Part shown: positions 1-10,679 of the stretch, in pieces
Layout: every line of letters begins with the position of its first letter
Position numbering within the stretch: position 1 is the stretch's first letter
Source: Eunapius fragilis
Lineage: Eukaryota > Porifera > Demospongiae > Spongillida > Spongillidae
Reading direction: 5' to 3'
NCBI GenBank assembly: GCA_963681505.1
Contig: OY811971.1
Span: 23,343,036-23,407,035, forward strand
DNA: 64,000 bases
Position numbers and translations under genes: made by a program
Notes under the pieces: generated by a model
Seen by the model: only the letters and a program-made list of their open reading frames with translations
Told to the model about the DNA's origin: nothing
The model's database searches: none

Positions 1-527
1 TCTTTATACTGGCCTGCTTCGTCAGTTATGCACCAGTTTTAACAGTATTGTTCGACTGTATTGTGCAAAGTGTTGTTCGTTGCACTGCCCCCATATAGTA
101 TAGCAGGGAAACAGTTCACAATATCCAGGAATGATATGAGCATCAAGACTTCGTCGGAGTAACGTACCGATTACCAATTACAGGGGAAATGTTTACATAT
201 TGTGCTCATCCCGTACGATGGTACACTTTATAGGCGAATCTTGATGGACTGGCCACACACCCTTCATTGTGAACAGTTGGCATGGTTTCTGTATGACGGA
301 TCCATCAAATGGGTCATACCTCTCACAATTTTGGCTATGTTTCACATTCGTGTTCATGACACTGAGAGATATCTACATCATTGTACAGAAACATTGTTTG
401 TACACGCCCCCAGCCAGGAATCACCCTGACACCATCAACTGGGTGATTTCTGGGTGGGTGGCTTTGCATCTGGTCATAGCAAACTGACAGACATACCCAC
501 CAGAACCACTCATTCTAAGTAGCACTG

Positions 528-574
<47 letters not shown>

Positions 575-1409
575 TGTATGTGTGTGCATGTGTGAGTGTG
601 TGTATGTATAGCATTATACATGGGCCCCTTCTAGGAATCTGTGCTATTTATGTAGGTCTACCACTCTGTAAGAGGGACTTTTGGTTTTGTATATAAGCCA
701 GGCAGGAATGCCATTCCCTGCTTTATCCCTAAAGATAAAGATCGGGGCCCTGGAAATTTTATATATCAAAGGAAGGTAATAAATAGTAAGTCCTAAGTCT
801 TTTTGAACCTCTCAATGGTGCACACTCATAGCCTCAGCGTATATAGTGATTGGCATGGGATAGCTGTGAGTGTTGTGTCTGTATGAGTGTGTGAGTGTCT
901 AAATGGATGCATGTAATGAAATATGGGACATGAGGCATGGTACGTCATGATGTGGCAGGTACGGTGAGACAAGAACAAATAGTCCAGTACATACAACACA
1001 TTAATACAGTACATACAACCAATGGGGGGAGGGGTTGGGAGGGGGGCCTTCCTCTGAAAAAATTGTTGGGGCCTTTGCCCCCATGGCCCCCATGCTCCTA
1101 TACCACGGTGTATAAAACACACAATCCAATTACACACGTGAAAAACACATCAGTCAGAATATAAATAGTTGAGAAAGAGGGTTGGATAGTAAGCCAGTGA
1201 AAGCACTGTAACCAAAAAAGTTCAAATGGACAAAGCTTATGAGTGAATCCATGTAGCACATAACAATAAACAGGGAGTACAGCAAGGGGAAAGAATAGTG
1301 GAAAGAGTGTGTATAAGTGTGACGTGAGACGTGTGTATGTGTTGGTTCATGGATGTGTGTGTGTGCCAGCCATGCAGATGAAATGAAAAACGGTGGGCGT
1401 TAAAAATAT
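1..1409. other. intergenic, no gene seen
   Basis: I see no convincing coding region here. The stretch holds a GT microsatellite (about 531-571) and a G/C-rich patch near 1020-1100. Short open frames have no recognisable motif or plausible exon structure. Confidence 0.6.
531..571. repeat. (GT)n microsatellite
   Basis: About 20 tandem GT units followed by degenerate TGTG-rich sequence to about 610. It produces a His/Thr-rich open frame on the minus strand that is an artefact. Confidence 0.95.
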
Positions 1410-1530
1410 ATACAGCAAAAACAGATTGATGCATGTCACTAGACATCGTGAATAGGGCACTCGATTTCTGAGAAATCGAGTGCCCTATTCACGATTTCTA
1501 GTGACATGCATCAATCTGTTTTGCTGTGTA
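1410..1530. repeat. foldback (palindromic) MITE, family A
   Basis: Two nearly perfect complementary arms of about 58 nt meet at about 1470. The outer ends read ACAGCAAAAACAGATTGATG and its complement, and the centre contains AATAGGGCACTCG. A second copy with the same terminal bases and core is at 7197-7312, so this is a dispersed non-autonomous family. Flanks are TA-rich (atatata), so the target duplication cannot be fixed. Confidence 0.85.
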
Positions 1531-2616
1531 TATATATATGTGCCAGCAGAACGCAAATCCCGACAATAAGGAAGGGTTACATGTGTTCCAACCTAGCTGC
1601 GCTGCATGTGTCTTTAACTCGACCACGCCTCTCCCATAGCCTAGCTGATACACCTGCACTATATCTCATGGCTCTGACGTACTGTTATAGGTTGTGAGCC
1701 TATAAATGGCCACGCAATGAGTGGCACCCAAAGAGTATGACCGAATCGACAGGGACACATATTGTTGTGCGCGCGTATCGGTACTGGTAGTACGTACCGT
1801 GTTTTGTATGGTGATGGTAGCTGAATCCCACGCATTTTGATCGCTTAACGAATCTTGTTCGTTATAGAAGAGAAGCACTGACGTTTGTAAGAACGTAAAT
1901 TAACGGTGGTACTTCAGTTGTACATGTGGTGGCATGGGCACGGGAGGTTATTCATGTGCTCGGAGTAGCGGGAACCAGGTTAATGGCGCGAAATGAACGA
2001 GAAATGTGCAATTACTTTGCACAGCTGTATCTCCATAACGGATCAAGTAAAAATTAACGAACAGAACAAATCGATAGGTACAGGACCCCTCTACGTATAA
2101 ACCGAATTTGAAGTTAATCGTGATGTCCTGCCGAAAGATATGGCCGGTTTGAGCCCCAAGGGGTATCGGACGTTGCAACACTGGCACGAAGCTAATGCAA
2201 GAGCCCAAAATTTATTTTACCAGAGAGAAATGACGTACAGTATGAAGTGTTGAAAATAGGAAGTCAATAGCATTTACGGTTCGGGAGATGTAGCGATTTT
2301 AAAGTGAATCATTTTTATAACTTTATATATAAAAACGTGATACGCCAGTTTCGCGAACTGTCCCATATATATATATATAATTATAATTATAATTATATAT
2401 ATAGTGTGACGCGGTTATGCACAACACTAGTTAATAGATGGCCTACATACCATGTTGTATACCATACACCACAGCCAAAGCACGAGAGTCAACGTGAATT
2501 GATCACTTCAGTAGCCTTAATTACTTGTTAACTTCACTAGTAGTATCAGCAAATCCAAAGTGTTTCCAACAAGCCAAACGGCTAGATCTTTGGGGCGAAA
2601 ATTGCTAACTCACACA
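1531..2616. other. intergenic, no gene seen
   Basis: No coding signal recognised. It holds an AT-rich simple tract with TATA/TAATTA repeats (about 2366-2402). Open frames on both strands are short and resemble no family I know. Confidence 0.6.
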
Positions 2617-2912
2617 AGTAAAGAAAAACATTCTCTAATGAGAAAATTGGTGGGATATAGGAATTGGAGGCAAAGGTGGTGTAAAAAGGAAGGGAACAAG
2701 GTTATGGGGAAAGAAAAATGAGACAAAAATCCTACAATTAGCACGTGTAAGTGTAACAGAACCAAGCGAAGTGCTAAATGTATGATTTTTGTCTTATGTT
2801 TCTCTCCCCAAAACCTTGTTCTATTCCTATTTACACCACCTTTGCCTCCAATTCCTATATCCCACCAACGTTCTCATTAGATAATGTTTTTCTAATGATA
2901 CTTGTTTCTTCT
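2617..2912. repeat. foldback MITE, family B (copy 1)
   Basis: The left arm begins with AAACATTCTCTAATGAGAAAA followed by a GGTGGTGTAAAAAG block. The right arm is its complement (CTTTTTACACCACC-like block, then TTCTCATTAGATAATGTTTT). The two arms span almost the whole element with a short loop near 2755. Sister copies lie at 14991-15269, 25371-25640 and 45417-45665, with a partial copy at 4430-4615. Confidence 0.85.
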
Positions 2913-2915
2913 ATT

Positions 2916-3412
2916 AATTTATTGGAAAAAACATGCCCATATCGTTCTAGCCAACTTGACCCCCTGGGACAACATGCTTTAACTTGTCACTATGCCGGGG
3001 ATGTGGTGACACGACACAACTGCATACGTGATTGTATTGCTGACTTTTGCGGTTGTGCCCACCTTTCACCTCTAATGGAGCAAGGTTGTGGTATTGGTCC
3101 AGCCAAAGACAGATCACGCCCAGCTGACATATTGATACCAAACTGGTCACTGTCTCGGTCTGCAGCATTTGACATCAAGGTTATACATTCCCTCGATTAT
3201 TCATTGATTTCAGATGCTGGTCAGACCTCAGTTGCCTCAGCTGCAGTAGGTAAACAAGAGAAATAAGAAAACAATGCATTGGTGTGTGTTGAAAGAACTT
3301 GGATATGTGTCCCTCTCGTAGTGGAGGCATATGGAGGGTGGGGAATCACTGCAAAGGAAACATGCTAGGCGCTTGGCCATCCACTCCCACTCATCCAATT
3401 CTGAAACGCTAA
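2916..3412 (+). pseudogene. C-terminal remnant of a non-LTR retroelement ORF (Zn knuckle plus endonuclease-like region)
   Basis: The plus-strand frame to 3266 shows the block LGQHALTC, GDVVTRHN, then RPADILIPNW and AAFDIKV. In sponge and cnidarian repeat proteins this order is a partial CCHC knuckle followed by a PD-(D/E)xK-like region at the C-terminus of a reverse transcriptase ORF, as in R2/NeSL-type elements. The family assignment is from memory. The homology continues in another frame (CVPLVVEAYGGWG near 3300-3345), so at least one frameshift is present. It is hemmed in by a family B MITE on the left and a palindrome on the right, and has no RT domain. The related fragments are at 42870-43060 and 63449-64000. 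Confidence 0.7.
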
Positions 3413-3418
3413 ATGCAA

Positions 3419-3590
3419 TCACAGGGAAAAAAAGCGTCGAATCATATAGAATCATTTAGAAATCTTTGTGTGATTGAACAGAGAATCACGCAAAAATCAT
3501 ACGCTTTATTGATTTTTGTGTGATTCTCTGTTCAATCACACAAGGATTTCTAAATGATTCTAAATGATTCGACGCTTTTTTTCCCTGTGA
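3419..3590. repeat. near-perfect palindrome, about 170 bp
   Basis: CACAGGGAAAAAAAGCGTCG at the left end is matched by CGACGCTTTTTTTCCCTGTG at the right end. The arms pair almost throughout with a loop near 3505. The right arm carries a small duplication (AATGATTCTA repeated). Confidence 0.85.
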
Positions 3591-3889
3591 ATGTATTGTC
3601 GCCTCGGCACTGTTTTGATGCTGCAAAATGCCCGAGCCCTCCTGGCTCGATCGGCATCTTTTTCGTAACTTTTTATGGTTTTGTGTTTGTATATTAATTA
3701 GTAGTTTTTAATAATTGTCGAGGAAAAGAATTCCGACAATATGCGAGCTACAGACGCCCGCTTCTTTTCTGGAACTGTTCTGCGCCCGCTTTTTTTCAGG
3801 ATCGCATTGTACCAAACGCGGGAGGTCTCGTCTCAAATTTGGAGATATTCCTCTCGCCGTTTAGCTCTCCTCTTTTGTTGACATGAAGG
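3591..3889. other. intergenic, no gene seen
   Basis: Nothing recognised. Short stretches such as CGCCCGCTT occur twice near 3757 and 3783. Confidence 0.55.
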
Positions 3890-4130
3890 CATTTCAACCG
3901 TTGCTGGTGACTTGTTAGCAGCATCCCATAAATGTCATCTCTATGGTTACATCAACATATTTGCTTTGTACTTCATATTTTTGCATACATGTGTGCATAT
4001 CTTTACATAGTACAGGAGATGACTGGTTCCCAGTGCAAAGTCTGTCGCAAGCAATTGTCACTGTGGCAGCCAAGGTGCAAGGAGAGCAAACATTCAAACT
4101 GATGTCTTTAGGGGACAGGGAACACTGGAT
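3890..4130 (-). pseudogene. partial duplicate of an exon of the downstream membrane-protein gene
   Basis: Positions about 3972-4130 are nearly identical to 6500-6640, which is part of an exon in the minus-strand gene at 4781-9580; both keep the translated block LAATVTIACDRLCTGNQSSP. The next segment (about 3895-3965) matches 7335-7405 in reverse complement, so two pieces of the neighbouring gene lie fused here, one direct and one inverted. The copy has no splice context and is a fragment. Confidence 0.8.
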
Positions 4131-4429
4131 AATGTTTTATTACTTCAACTATTATTTACTTAACAGTTCACTGTCATGATAATAATTTAAAAGCAAATTA
4201 CAGTTAGTAACTTTAATGTTCATTTAAAGCGTTGCTTTCTTTTGCAAATATACTGTAGAGTCAAGATGCTGTAAAAAATAGTGAGTCGATGGTGTAAAAA
4301 TTTCAGATACAATAGCAGAGAGCACTATTTTTGAAGTTCTAATAATCGCAGGTCTCATAAAATAGGCTATAGTAACGAGTATATACATGTGCTTTAACTT
4401 TAATGTTATCAATATGGTTGCATCACACA

Positions 4430-4615
4430 CGCGAAGGGAAAATGTTATTGTCCTATATTTAACACATTTCTAGGGTAAGTGTTATTTACATATAGGACTA
4501 TAACATTTTCACTTCTGATATAAGACCTTGTTACCTTGCTTTTTACACACCAATACCTTCAAATCCCTACACGCAATCAACTTTCTCGTAGAGAATGTTT
4601 CTAGTTACTTGTATA
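4430..4615. repeat. foldback MITE, family B (partial copy)
   Basis: The inner palindrome (AAATGTTATTGTCCTATATT and complement) and the full right arm ending in CTCGTAGAGAATGTTT are present. The distal part of the left arm is missing or replaced. Confidence 0.7.
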
Positions 4616-4780
4616 CATGTGCTTTAACTTTGAGGTTATCAATATGGTTAGGCTACAAGTACCATACACGCGAACTCTGAGGCCAGAGTAATTTCATGTG
4701 CATGCACTTATGTGATTATGATTAACAAAAGTCATTGATATTAGGCAACACAATGACAAAAAATATGCAAGCACACTACA

Positions 4781-7700
4781 CTAATGGGTCTTAAGTAATT
4801 TTCTTGCACTGCTAATGAGCATACCCAGACCTACACCTACAAGCAATCCAGCAATCATTGTCCCATGAGATGTAGTAATGGATTCCTGTGTAAGAAAAAA
4901 AAATAGTCCTTTACATTTCAGAATATCAATTTAGTGGTCATTAAAAAGAATTATTAGGGTATTGAAAGGTAATCTAAGGTTGCTTACCTCTGGCGCTGCT
5001 TGTATTGTAGGTGATCCTACCATGTTAGAGAGAGGGAGGTAACATTTTGCACTATATATCATTACATCACAAGTGTTACCTGATTCCTTGTGGTAACGAA
5101 ACACCAAGACTACCATCACCATCACTATCATCATCATTATCACTATTACCATCACCACTCCTACCCCCAATATCTCCACTCCCACAGCCACCATCGTCAA
5201 TCCCATCATCATCGCCATCACTCCAAACATCACCACCGTCACTATATCCTTATCCTTAGAATCTTGTTTGAGTATCATCAATATCACCATCAGTGCTGTT
5301 CCACCAGAGGTACTAATGACCCCCACTCCAATCAATATCTCTCCCACCACCACCATCACTCCTACCAACATCATTGGTACACTTCTCAATATCATCATTA
5401 GCAGCCTTACCACCAGCATCAATACCCCTCCCACCATAAAAGTTACCCATCCCATCACCGCTTCCACTGGTAACATCAAAACTGCCTTCATCTCTGAAAC
5501 AAAACATTTTTACATGTACATTGTAACAAACTGTAGCAACATGACTGTACCAGACATGGGAGATCCAAATGACACTGTAGAAGGATGCTCTGTGTACAAT
5601 TGAAGGGAAAATGTACATTACAACATACACATGTATGTGATCCTATTGGCAGTATTTTTAAAATCTATATTTTTCAAAAAGAAAAAAGGAAAACTCATTA
5701 CTTTAACAGTTGTAATATAAACTGCTCTTACTACAATTCATATAGATGGGAGGGTGCAGTATTAGCTTTAAAATGTCCCCTCACCCCTCCTGAAAAAACT
5801 ATATACCACAGCACCACAGTGTAATCATTAAATCAATATCCATTAATTTGGTATGCACAGATACTATACAATATAAAATCACATGCAAGATAATACATGC
5901 AAGAAGTATGTGCTCTTCAGTTAAGTAGCCCAGGCAGCTATCTTGCTGTTAGCACTCAATAGAAGCTAACACGATGATGAGGGCTAACTTAAACACTTCC
6001 CCCCCCACTCAAACCTATCTGGATAGATACTTCAATTTTCAGATGTGTCGGCTGTACTCTGTCCCCATCAAGTGCATACACATGCACAGTGTAGTTGGCT
6101 CTCAATAATGCTGTGAGGAGGGTACCATTGGAGGACTGCTCACTGGCTACCCTGAGTAGCTGAAGCATGGCTGCTACTTGACCAGAGTCCCTCTCAACAA
6201 ACACCAGAAGGCAGCCATTTGCGCATGACCGCTCTCCATACATACACACTGCAACTGGTGCTCCAACTGCCATGGTAACAGAAACATTTGCTATGCTGAA
6301 GTCTGGAGGAATTGTTGGGACTGGCAAAGGAGAAATCATATCTTTACGTGTGCCCATTAGAGAAGGCACATCTCATCCACTCAAACAAACTAAGCTAGTA
6401 TTGATACAAACATGTGCTTGAGTGTGGATGCACAAAATGAGTGAACAATTGTATTCTCTCTCTGTGTATATGTATGAGTGTTGGTATATGTGTATGCATG
6501 TGTGCATGTCTTTACATAGTTCAGGAGATGACTGGTTCCCAGTGCAAAGTCTGTCGCAAGCAATTGTCACTGTGGCAGCCAAGGAGTAAGGAGAGCAAAC
6601 ATTCAAACTGAAGTCTTTAGGGGACAGGAAACACTGGTTTTCATTGGTACTCATATTCCGAGTAAGCACAAGTGCTCCTGATGACACATCCCACACTGTA
6701 AGGATAGTGTAGGAGACCTGAATCATGGATGAAGTAGTCCATGATAAAAGGAATTGGCCGCTGTCAGGGCTGTATGAGATCCTCAAGATATGAACAGCTG
6801 AATCAGAGGGTTCGTCTGTAGAAATATAACACCAATTAATCATGTTAGAATTGATTAGAGTGATTGTGCTATCTGGGAGCCACCTTAGCCTAAAAATAAA
6901 CTTCTAGTTTGATTATATAATCATTAAAACCAGACACTAAAATAAAGCAGTATGTGGTCTTCATAGGTAGCCTAAATTCAAATAAGAGTCTTTATTTATC
7001 GACAGCAACATTGTTTACAAAAAGGTTTAAATATACAAACACGGCTTTGAAAGATTTAAAAGACAGTGACGCTGCAAAAAGAAATAATGGGGGCATTAAG
7101 GTTGTTAGTGAATGTAATGATCTTTATCACACCTACAATTACCATTTGTTCTAATTAGCCTTTTCAATGAACACTTGTTTGCCTGCCTGCATGCACGGCT
7201 AAAACAGATAGGTGCCTGTCACTCGAAATAGATAATAGGGCACTCGTTTTTTGATGCCCTATTATCTATTTCGAGTGACAGGCACCAATCTGTTTTTGCT
7301 GTGTGGGCTAAAAATATGAAGTAACCCCCCAGCAAAGCAAATATGTTGGTGTAACCATAGAGATGACATTTATGGGATGCTGCTAACAAGTCACCAGCAA
7401 CGGTTGAAATGTGTGAATTCAATAATCTTTATTTTGTCATAATGAGGGAAAGGGTTTTTTATGGGTGGTATTGATAACATAAAAATGCACACACACACAC
7501 ACACATGCATGCACATGCACATGCACATCAGATACTAACCTTGTGTTTGTAGTTTTGATACAACTGAGTCAGTAGCCTTGACACCATCATGGTGTATTTC
7601 TGAAGCACAAGGCGTTGTCTTATGGACAGAAATGAACTGTGAAAATGGATGCTATGTTTAAACTGATGCAAAATTTTATGCTTGGTCTCATAGTGCAGCA

Positions 7701-9580
7701 AGGATATACACCTGTAACAGTATGCTCAGGACAAAAGGGTACAGTGGTAATAATGTGCATGTCATGAAGAATATGTGGGTACCCACCCAAGTTTAAGGAC
7801 ATATGCATTGGGGGAGGCTTCAAACTACAGGCATGCATGGGGTGGATCAAAACTGATTTTGATGAAGAGGCAATTCTGATGTGCTGAGGTAAACCCTGTC
7901 GACCTGGTGCTCAGTCCCACACCTCCAGAAACTTGGGTAGCAACCGAGGAGCCGGCTTAAAGGTTGGCACCGACATATCTATAAGGTTCTTCCCTTAGCC
8001 ATGGATACCCAATGAGGGTTAGCCTCCAAGCCTTGGTTTCCAAGGAACAGCCCCTGCACTGGCAGTCCCCGCAGCTATGAGGCAATTAGCTGCATGATAT
8101 CCTATTGCTCCTATTGAGATATTCTAGCACCATATCAGCTAGGATATCACCGCGTCTACGGCAAGGAGTAAGAAACACTGTTATTTGTTCTTGATAAACA
8201 ATATGCTGTGGGTGTTTTCTTTTCTTGCATGTGTTTGCGGTGCTTACTTTTTTTCTTAATCTATCTTGCAGCTATCCCTTTGTAATGACTTTGTTTTGCC
8301 AGATATAGTACATTAAGGAGTCACTCTGCATGCTCCTAATCACTAGCTTTATTATGTTACTTCTACATGTAGCAATCAATCATCTAACTACACACTATCA
8401 AATGGTGTACCTACATATCTAGGTGTACCTCATACACTCACGCAAGCTAATTTCGTTTTTAATCGTATTCATGCATTCTTGAGACGGAGGGGGTGCCCGA
8501 GGGCCCCTCCCCCCACACTAAATATGCCCCTGCTTAGCCCTAAAAACTCTCAAACAGAATTTAAAATGGAATTTAAAAAACTTTAACTTAGAATATCGTG
8601 AAAACAACGTTTCTTTGAGACTTCCAGTGCACAGATATTGTATACAGCATCACACTACAAATAGAATCCCAAACACAAATGTTAAGAGCGGAAGCTGGAG
8701 CGGAACTAAGGCAGTGCGAATACGGGGATACATAGATGGTAAAAATTTGCAGCTTTTATTCTATGCAATAGAATAAAATAGAGGTGGACGCTAGAATAAT
8801 TTATGCTTTTAAAGTGTAATGGCTTAACTGAAATTAGATTATAGTCCATTTATAGAAATAGCTGTTCAGCATTGGGTAATAATCACGCAGTAAGTAGAAT
8901 AATACGCTCAGCTATTATCCCTAGAAACTTGCAAATAGAATTTAAAAATTTCTAGGGTTAGTCAGCACAGCGTATCGCATACGTTGATGACGTTATCTGT
9001 ATTTTACACAAATTCGAAATAACGCACAATTTATAACCCTGTAAACAAAGACGGCATTGTGTTTTGAATACTCCAGTCCCGGGACAAAATTGATATATTA
9101 TCTCTGCCCGGGATGTCACCTCAAAAGGTCATTCATATTGGCAGGGTGTTCCAATTAGTCTACAGTCTTAAGCATGAAACAACAGTATAAAAAAGGGTTT
9201 CCCTCACCCACTCCTCAATACATGTCCCCATGCTTACGGCAGCTCCACCAGCAGGTGTTGTAATGATTTCTGTGGATTAAAGAGATTTATTCGCGTGAAG
9301 TACGATATCAGTTGAATACATCAAAACGTCGTTTTACGATAAACAGTGCATGCGTATGGAAGCGCGAGCGTTATTCGCAATGTGGAAATTGCGTGTACTA
9401 GTATCGTCTCTCATACACACCGTTATACATACGTATATTATTATATATGCTGCTAATAGTGTTATACACAGTGTCACCCGTTTTAAAAAGTGTCAAACAC
9501 TTACCATTTAACGGATCATCGGAGGAACACTCTGCTGTTGATACGAGAAGGGCCAGTACTGTCACCACCACTTGAACCAT
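4781..9580 (-). CDS. putative type I membrane protein, multi-exon (host gene, unnamed)
   Basis: Exons read on the minus strand are 9580-9505, about 9265-9234, 7599-7540, 6815-6516, 6320-6015, 5493-5080, 5016-4988 and 4885-4781. The first encodes a clean signal peptide (MVQVVVTVLALLVSTAEC); an upstream in-frame Met at 9643 would add 21 residues. The 60-nt, 300-nt and 306-nt exons are all phase 1-1, as is usual for extracellular domain exons. The domain exons are Cys- and Ser-rich and contain NSS/NGT-type glycosylation sites, but I cannot name the fold; one looks vaguely fibronectin-like. The last exon gives a single membrane segment (MIAGLLVGVGLGMLIS) and a short basic tail. The 414-nt exon encodes an extremely Met/Val-rich hydrophobic stretch. 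The junction between the second and third listed exons is out of phase, so at least one small exon is probably unplaced. Function is unknown. Confidence 0.6.
5080..5493 (-). repeat. GAT/GGT-type low-complexity tract inside an exon
   Basis: The minus strand is a degenerate run of GATGGTGATGATG-like units. It is open in several frames; the frame forced by both flanking splice phases is hydrophobic and Met/Val-rich, with several potential membrane helices. Confidence 0.7.
7197..7312. repeat. foldback MITE, family A (copy 2)
   Basis: The arms GGTGCCTGTCACTCGAAATAG and complement surround an AATAGGGCACTCG core, matching the element at 1410-1530. It lies in an intron of the minus-strand membrane-protein gene. 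Confidence 0.85.
7335..7415. repeat. inverted partner of 3895-3965
   Basis: AGCAAATATGTTGGTGTAAC through AACAAGTCACCAGCAACGGTT is the reverse complement of the segment at about 3895-3965, with about one or two mismatches. The two arms are 3.4 kb apart. Confidence 0.8.
7620..8560. other. intron interior, no gene seen
   Basis: Intron of the minus-strand membrane-protein gene. I see no domain-bearing frame. Positions about 7880-8165 look like a diverged short interspersed repeat with internal self-complementary pieces (GATATCCTATT and AGGATATC near 8095-8150), but I could not identify polymerase III boxes. Confidence 0.45.
8567..8960. repeat. direct repeat, copy 1 (about 400 bp)
   Basis: Starts near AACTTTAACTTAGAATATCG and ends near GAATTTAAAAATTTCT. 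It matches 9680-10094 over its whole length in the same orientation with scattered differences. Confidence 0.85.
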
Positions 9581-9679
9581 TCGGGCCGTGAATCTTGGTA
9601 GCCCGCGTCGCGTGATTCGCGCGGCATGAATGGCATGAATCACGTTTCAATGCAATTAACTCTATAGAAGCTCAAATAG

Positions 9680-10094
9680 AATAAAATAGAATTAAAAAAC
9701 GTTAACTTAGAATATCGTGAAAACCACGTTTCTTTGAGACATCCAGTGCACAGATATTGTATACAGCATCACACTACAAATAGAATCCCAAACACAAATG
9801 CTAAGAGCGGAAGCTGCGGAAGCTGGAGCGGAACTAAGGCAGTGCGATTACGGGGATACATAGATGGTAAAATTTTGTAGCTTTTATTGTATGCAATAGA
9901 ATAAAATAGAGGTGGACGCTAGTATAATTTATGCTTTTAAAGTGTAGTGGCTTAACTGAAATGAGATTATAGTCAATTTATAGAAATAGCTGTTCAGCAT
10001 TGGGTAATAATCACACAGCATGTAGAATAACACGGTCAGCTATTATCCCTATAGAAACCTGCAACTGAATAGAATTTAAAAATTTCTTGATCAT
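9680..10094. repeat. direct repeat, copy 2 (about 410 bp)
   Basis: Second copy of the 8567-8960 unit, with a small internal tandem duplication (GGAAGCTGC repeated near 9808-9820). The two copies flank the first two exons of the membrane-protein gene. Confidence 0.85.
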
Positions 10095-10334
10095 GATTAT
10101 CAGAGTTGGGGTTAGACTAGATGGATGTACTGATTGATGGATCTCAATGACTGTCTCACAGGTGTTGGAGCAGGCATAAATACAACCAGACCGCCTATCA
10201 GCCGTCAGTTATCCATGAAGATCATGCAGCCTTTACAAGAGTGAGGTGTGTACAGGTATAAGTTTGTTTTCATTCGAGCCAATGGGTATAAATCAGTTGC
10301 TGCGTGAACGTTTATCGCTCGCATTGATTAGACG
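10095..10334. other. intergenic, no gene seen
   Basis: Nothing recognised on either strand. Confidence 0.5.
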
Positions 10335-10452
10335 TTATTGTAACCTTTATGAAAACATTACACCGCCATTTGGTGGGCAACATGCATAGAGGTCTATACA
10401 TGCCCACCAAAGAGGCGGTGCCCATAATGTTTTCATAAAGGTTACAATAACA
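10335..10452. repeat. palindromic foldback element
   Basis: GTTATTGTAACCTTTATGAA at the left and its complement at the right define arms of about 55 nt. The centre carries GCCCACCAAA and complementary TTTGGTGGGC. Confidence 0.85.
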
Positions 10453-10507
10453 CCTAGAGCCATGCAGCATTTCCAAGAGTGAGTTGTGCCGGTGTCATAG
10501 CGGATTT

Positions 10508-10672
10508 TGTGCCCCCCCCCCCCCCCCCCCCCCAAAAAAGCGTCCCCCCGAACACAATCAGCTAGCGGATTCTGTCCGGGGGGACACAATCCGCTAGCGG
10601 ACTCAGTCCGGGGGGAAATGTTCTGCTAGCGGATTCTGTCCCTCCTCCGCAGAATGTGTCCCCCCCCCCCAC
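10508..10672. repeat. poly-C run plus tandem palindromic GCTAGCGGATTCTGTCC repeats
   Basis: A run of about 22 C is followed by three or more units containing GCTAGCGGATTCTGTCC and GGGGGGACACAATCC. Each unit is self-complementary around CCGCTAGCGG. The strand asymmetry (C-runs, then G-runs) makes the block foldable into hairpins. Confidence 0.8.
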
Positions 10673-10679
10673 CCCCAAC

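Noticed and set aside
5047-5401. Plus-strand His/Tyr- and Ser/Pro-rich frames over the simple repeat
   Set aside because: Antisense to the spliced minus-strand exon and low complexity.
7880-8165. Possible tRNA-derived SINE
   Set aside because: Looks like an old dispersed repeat but no clear A and B boxes or poly-A tail could be read.
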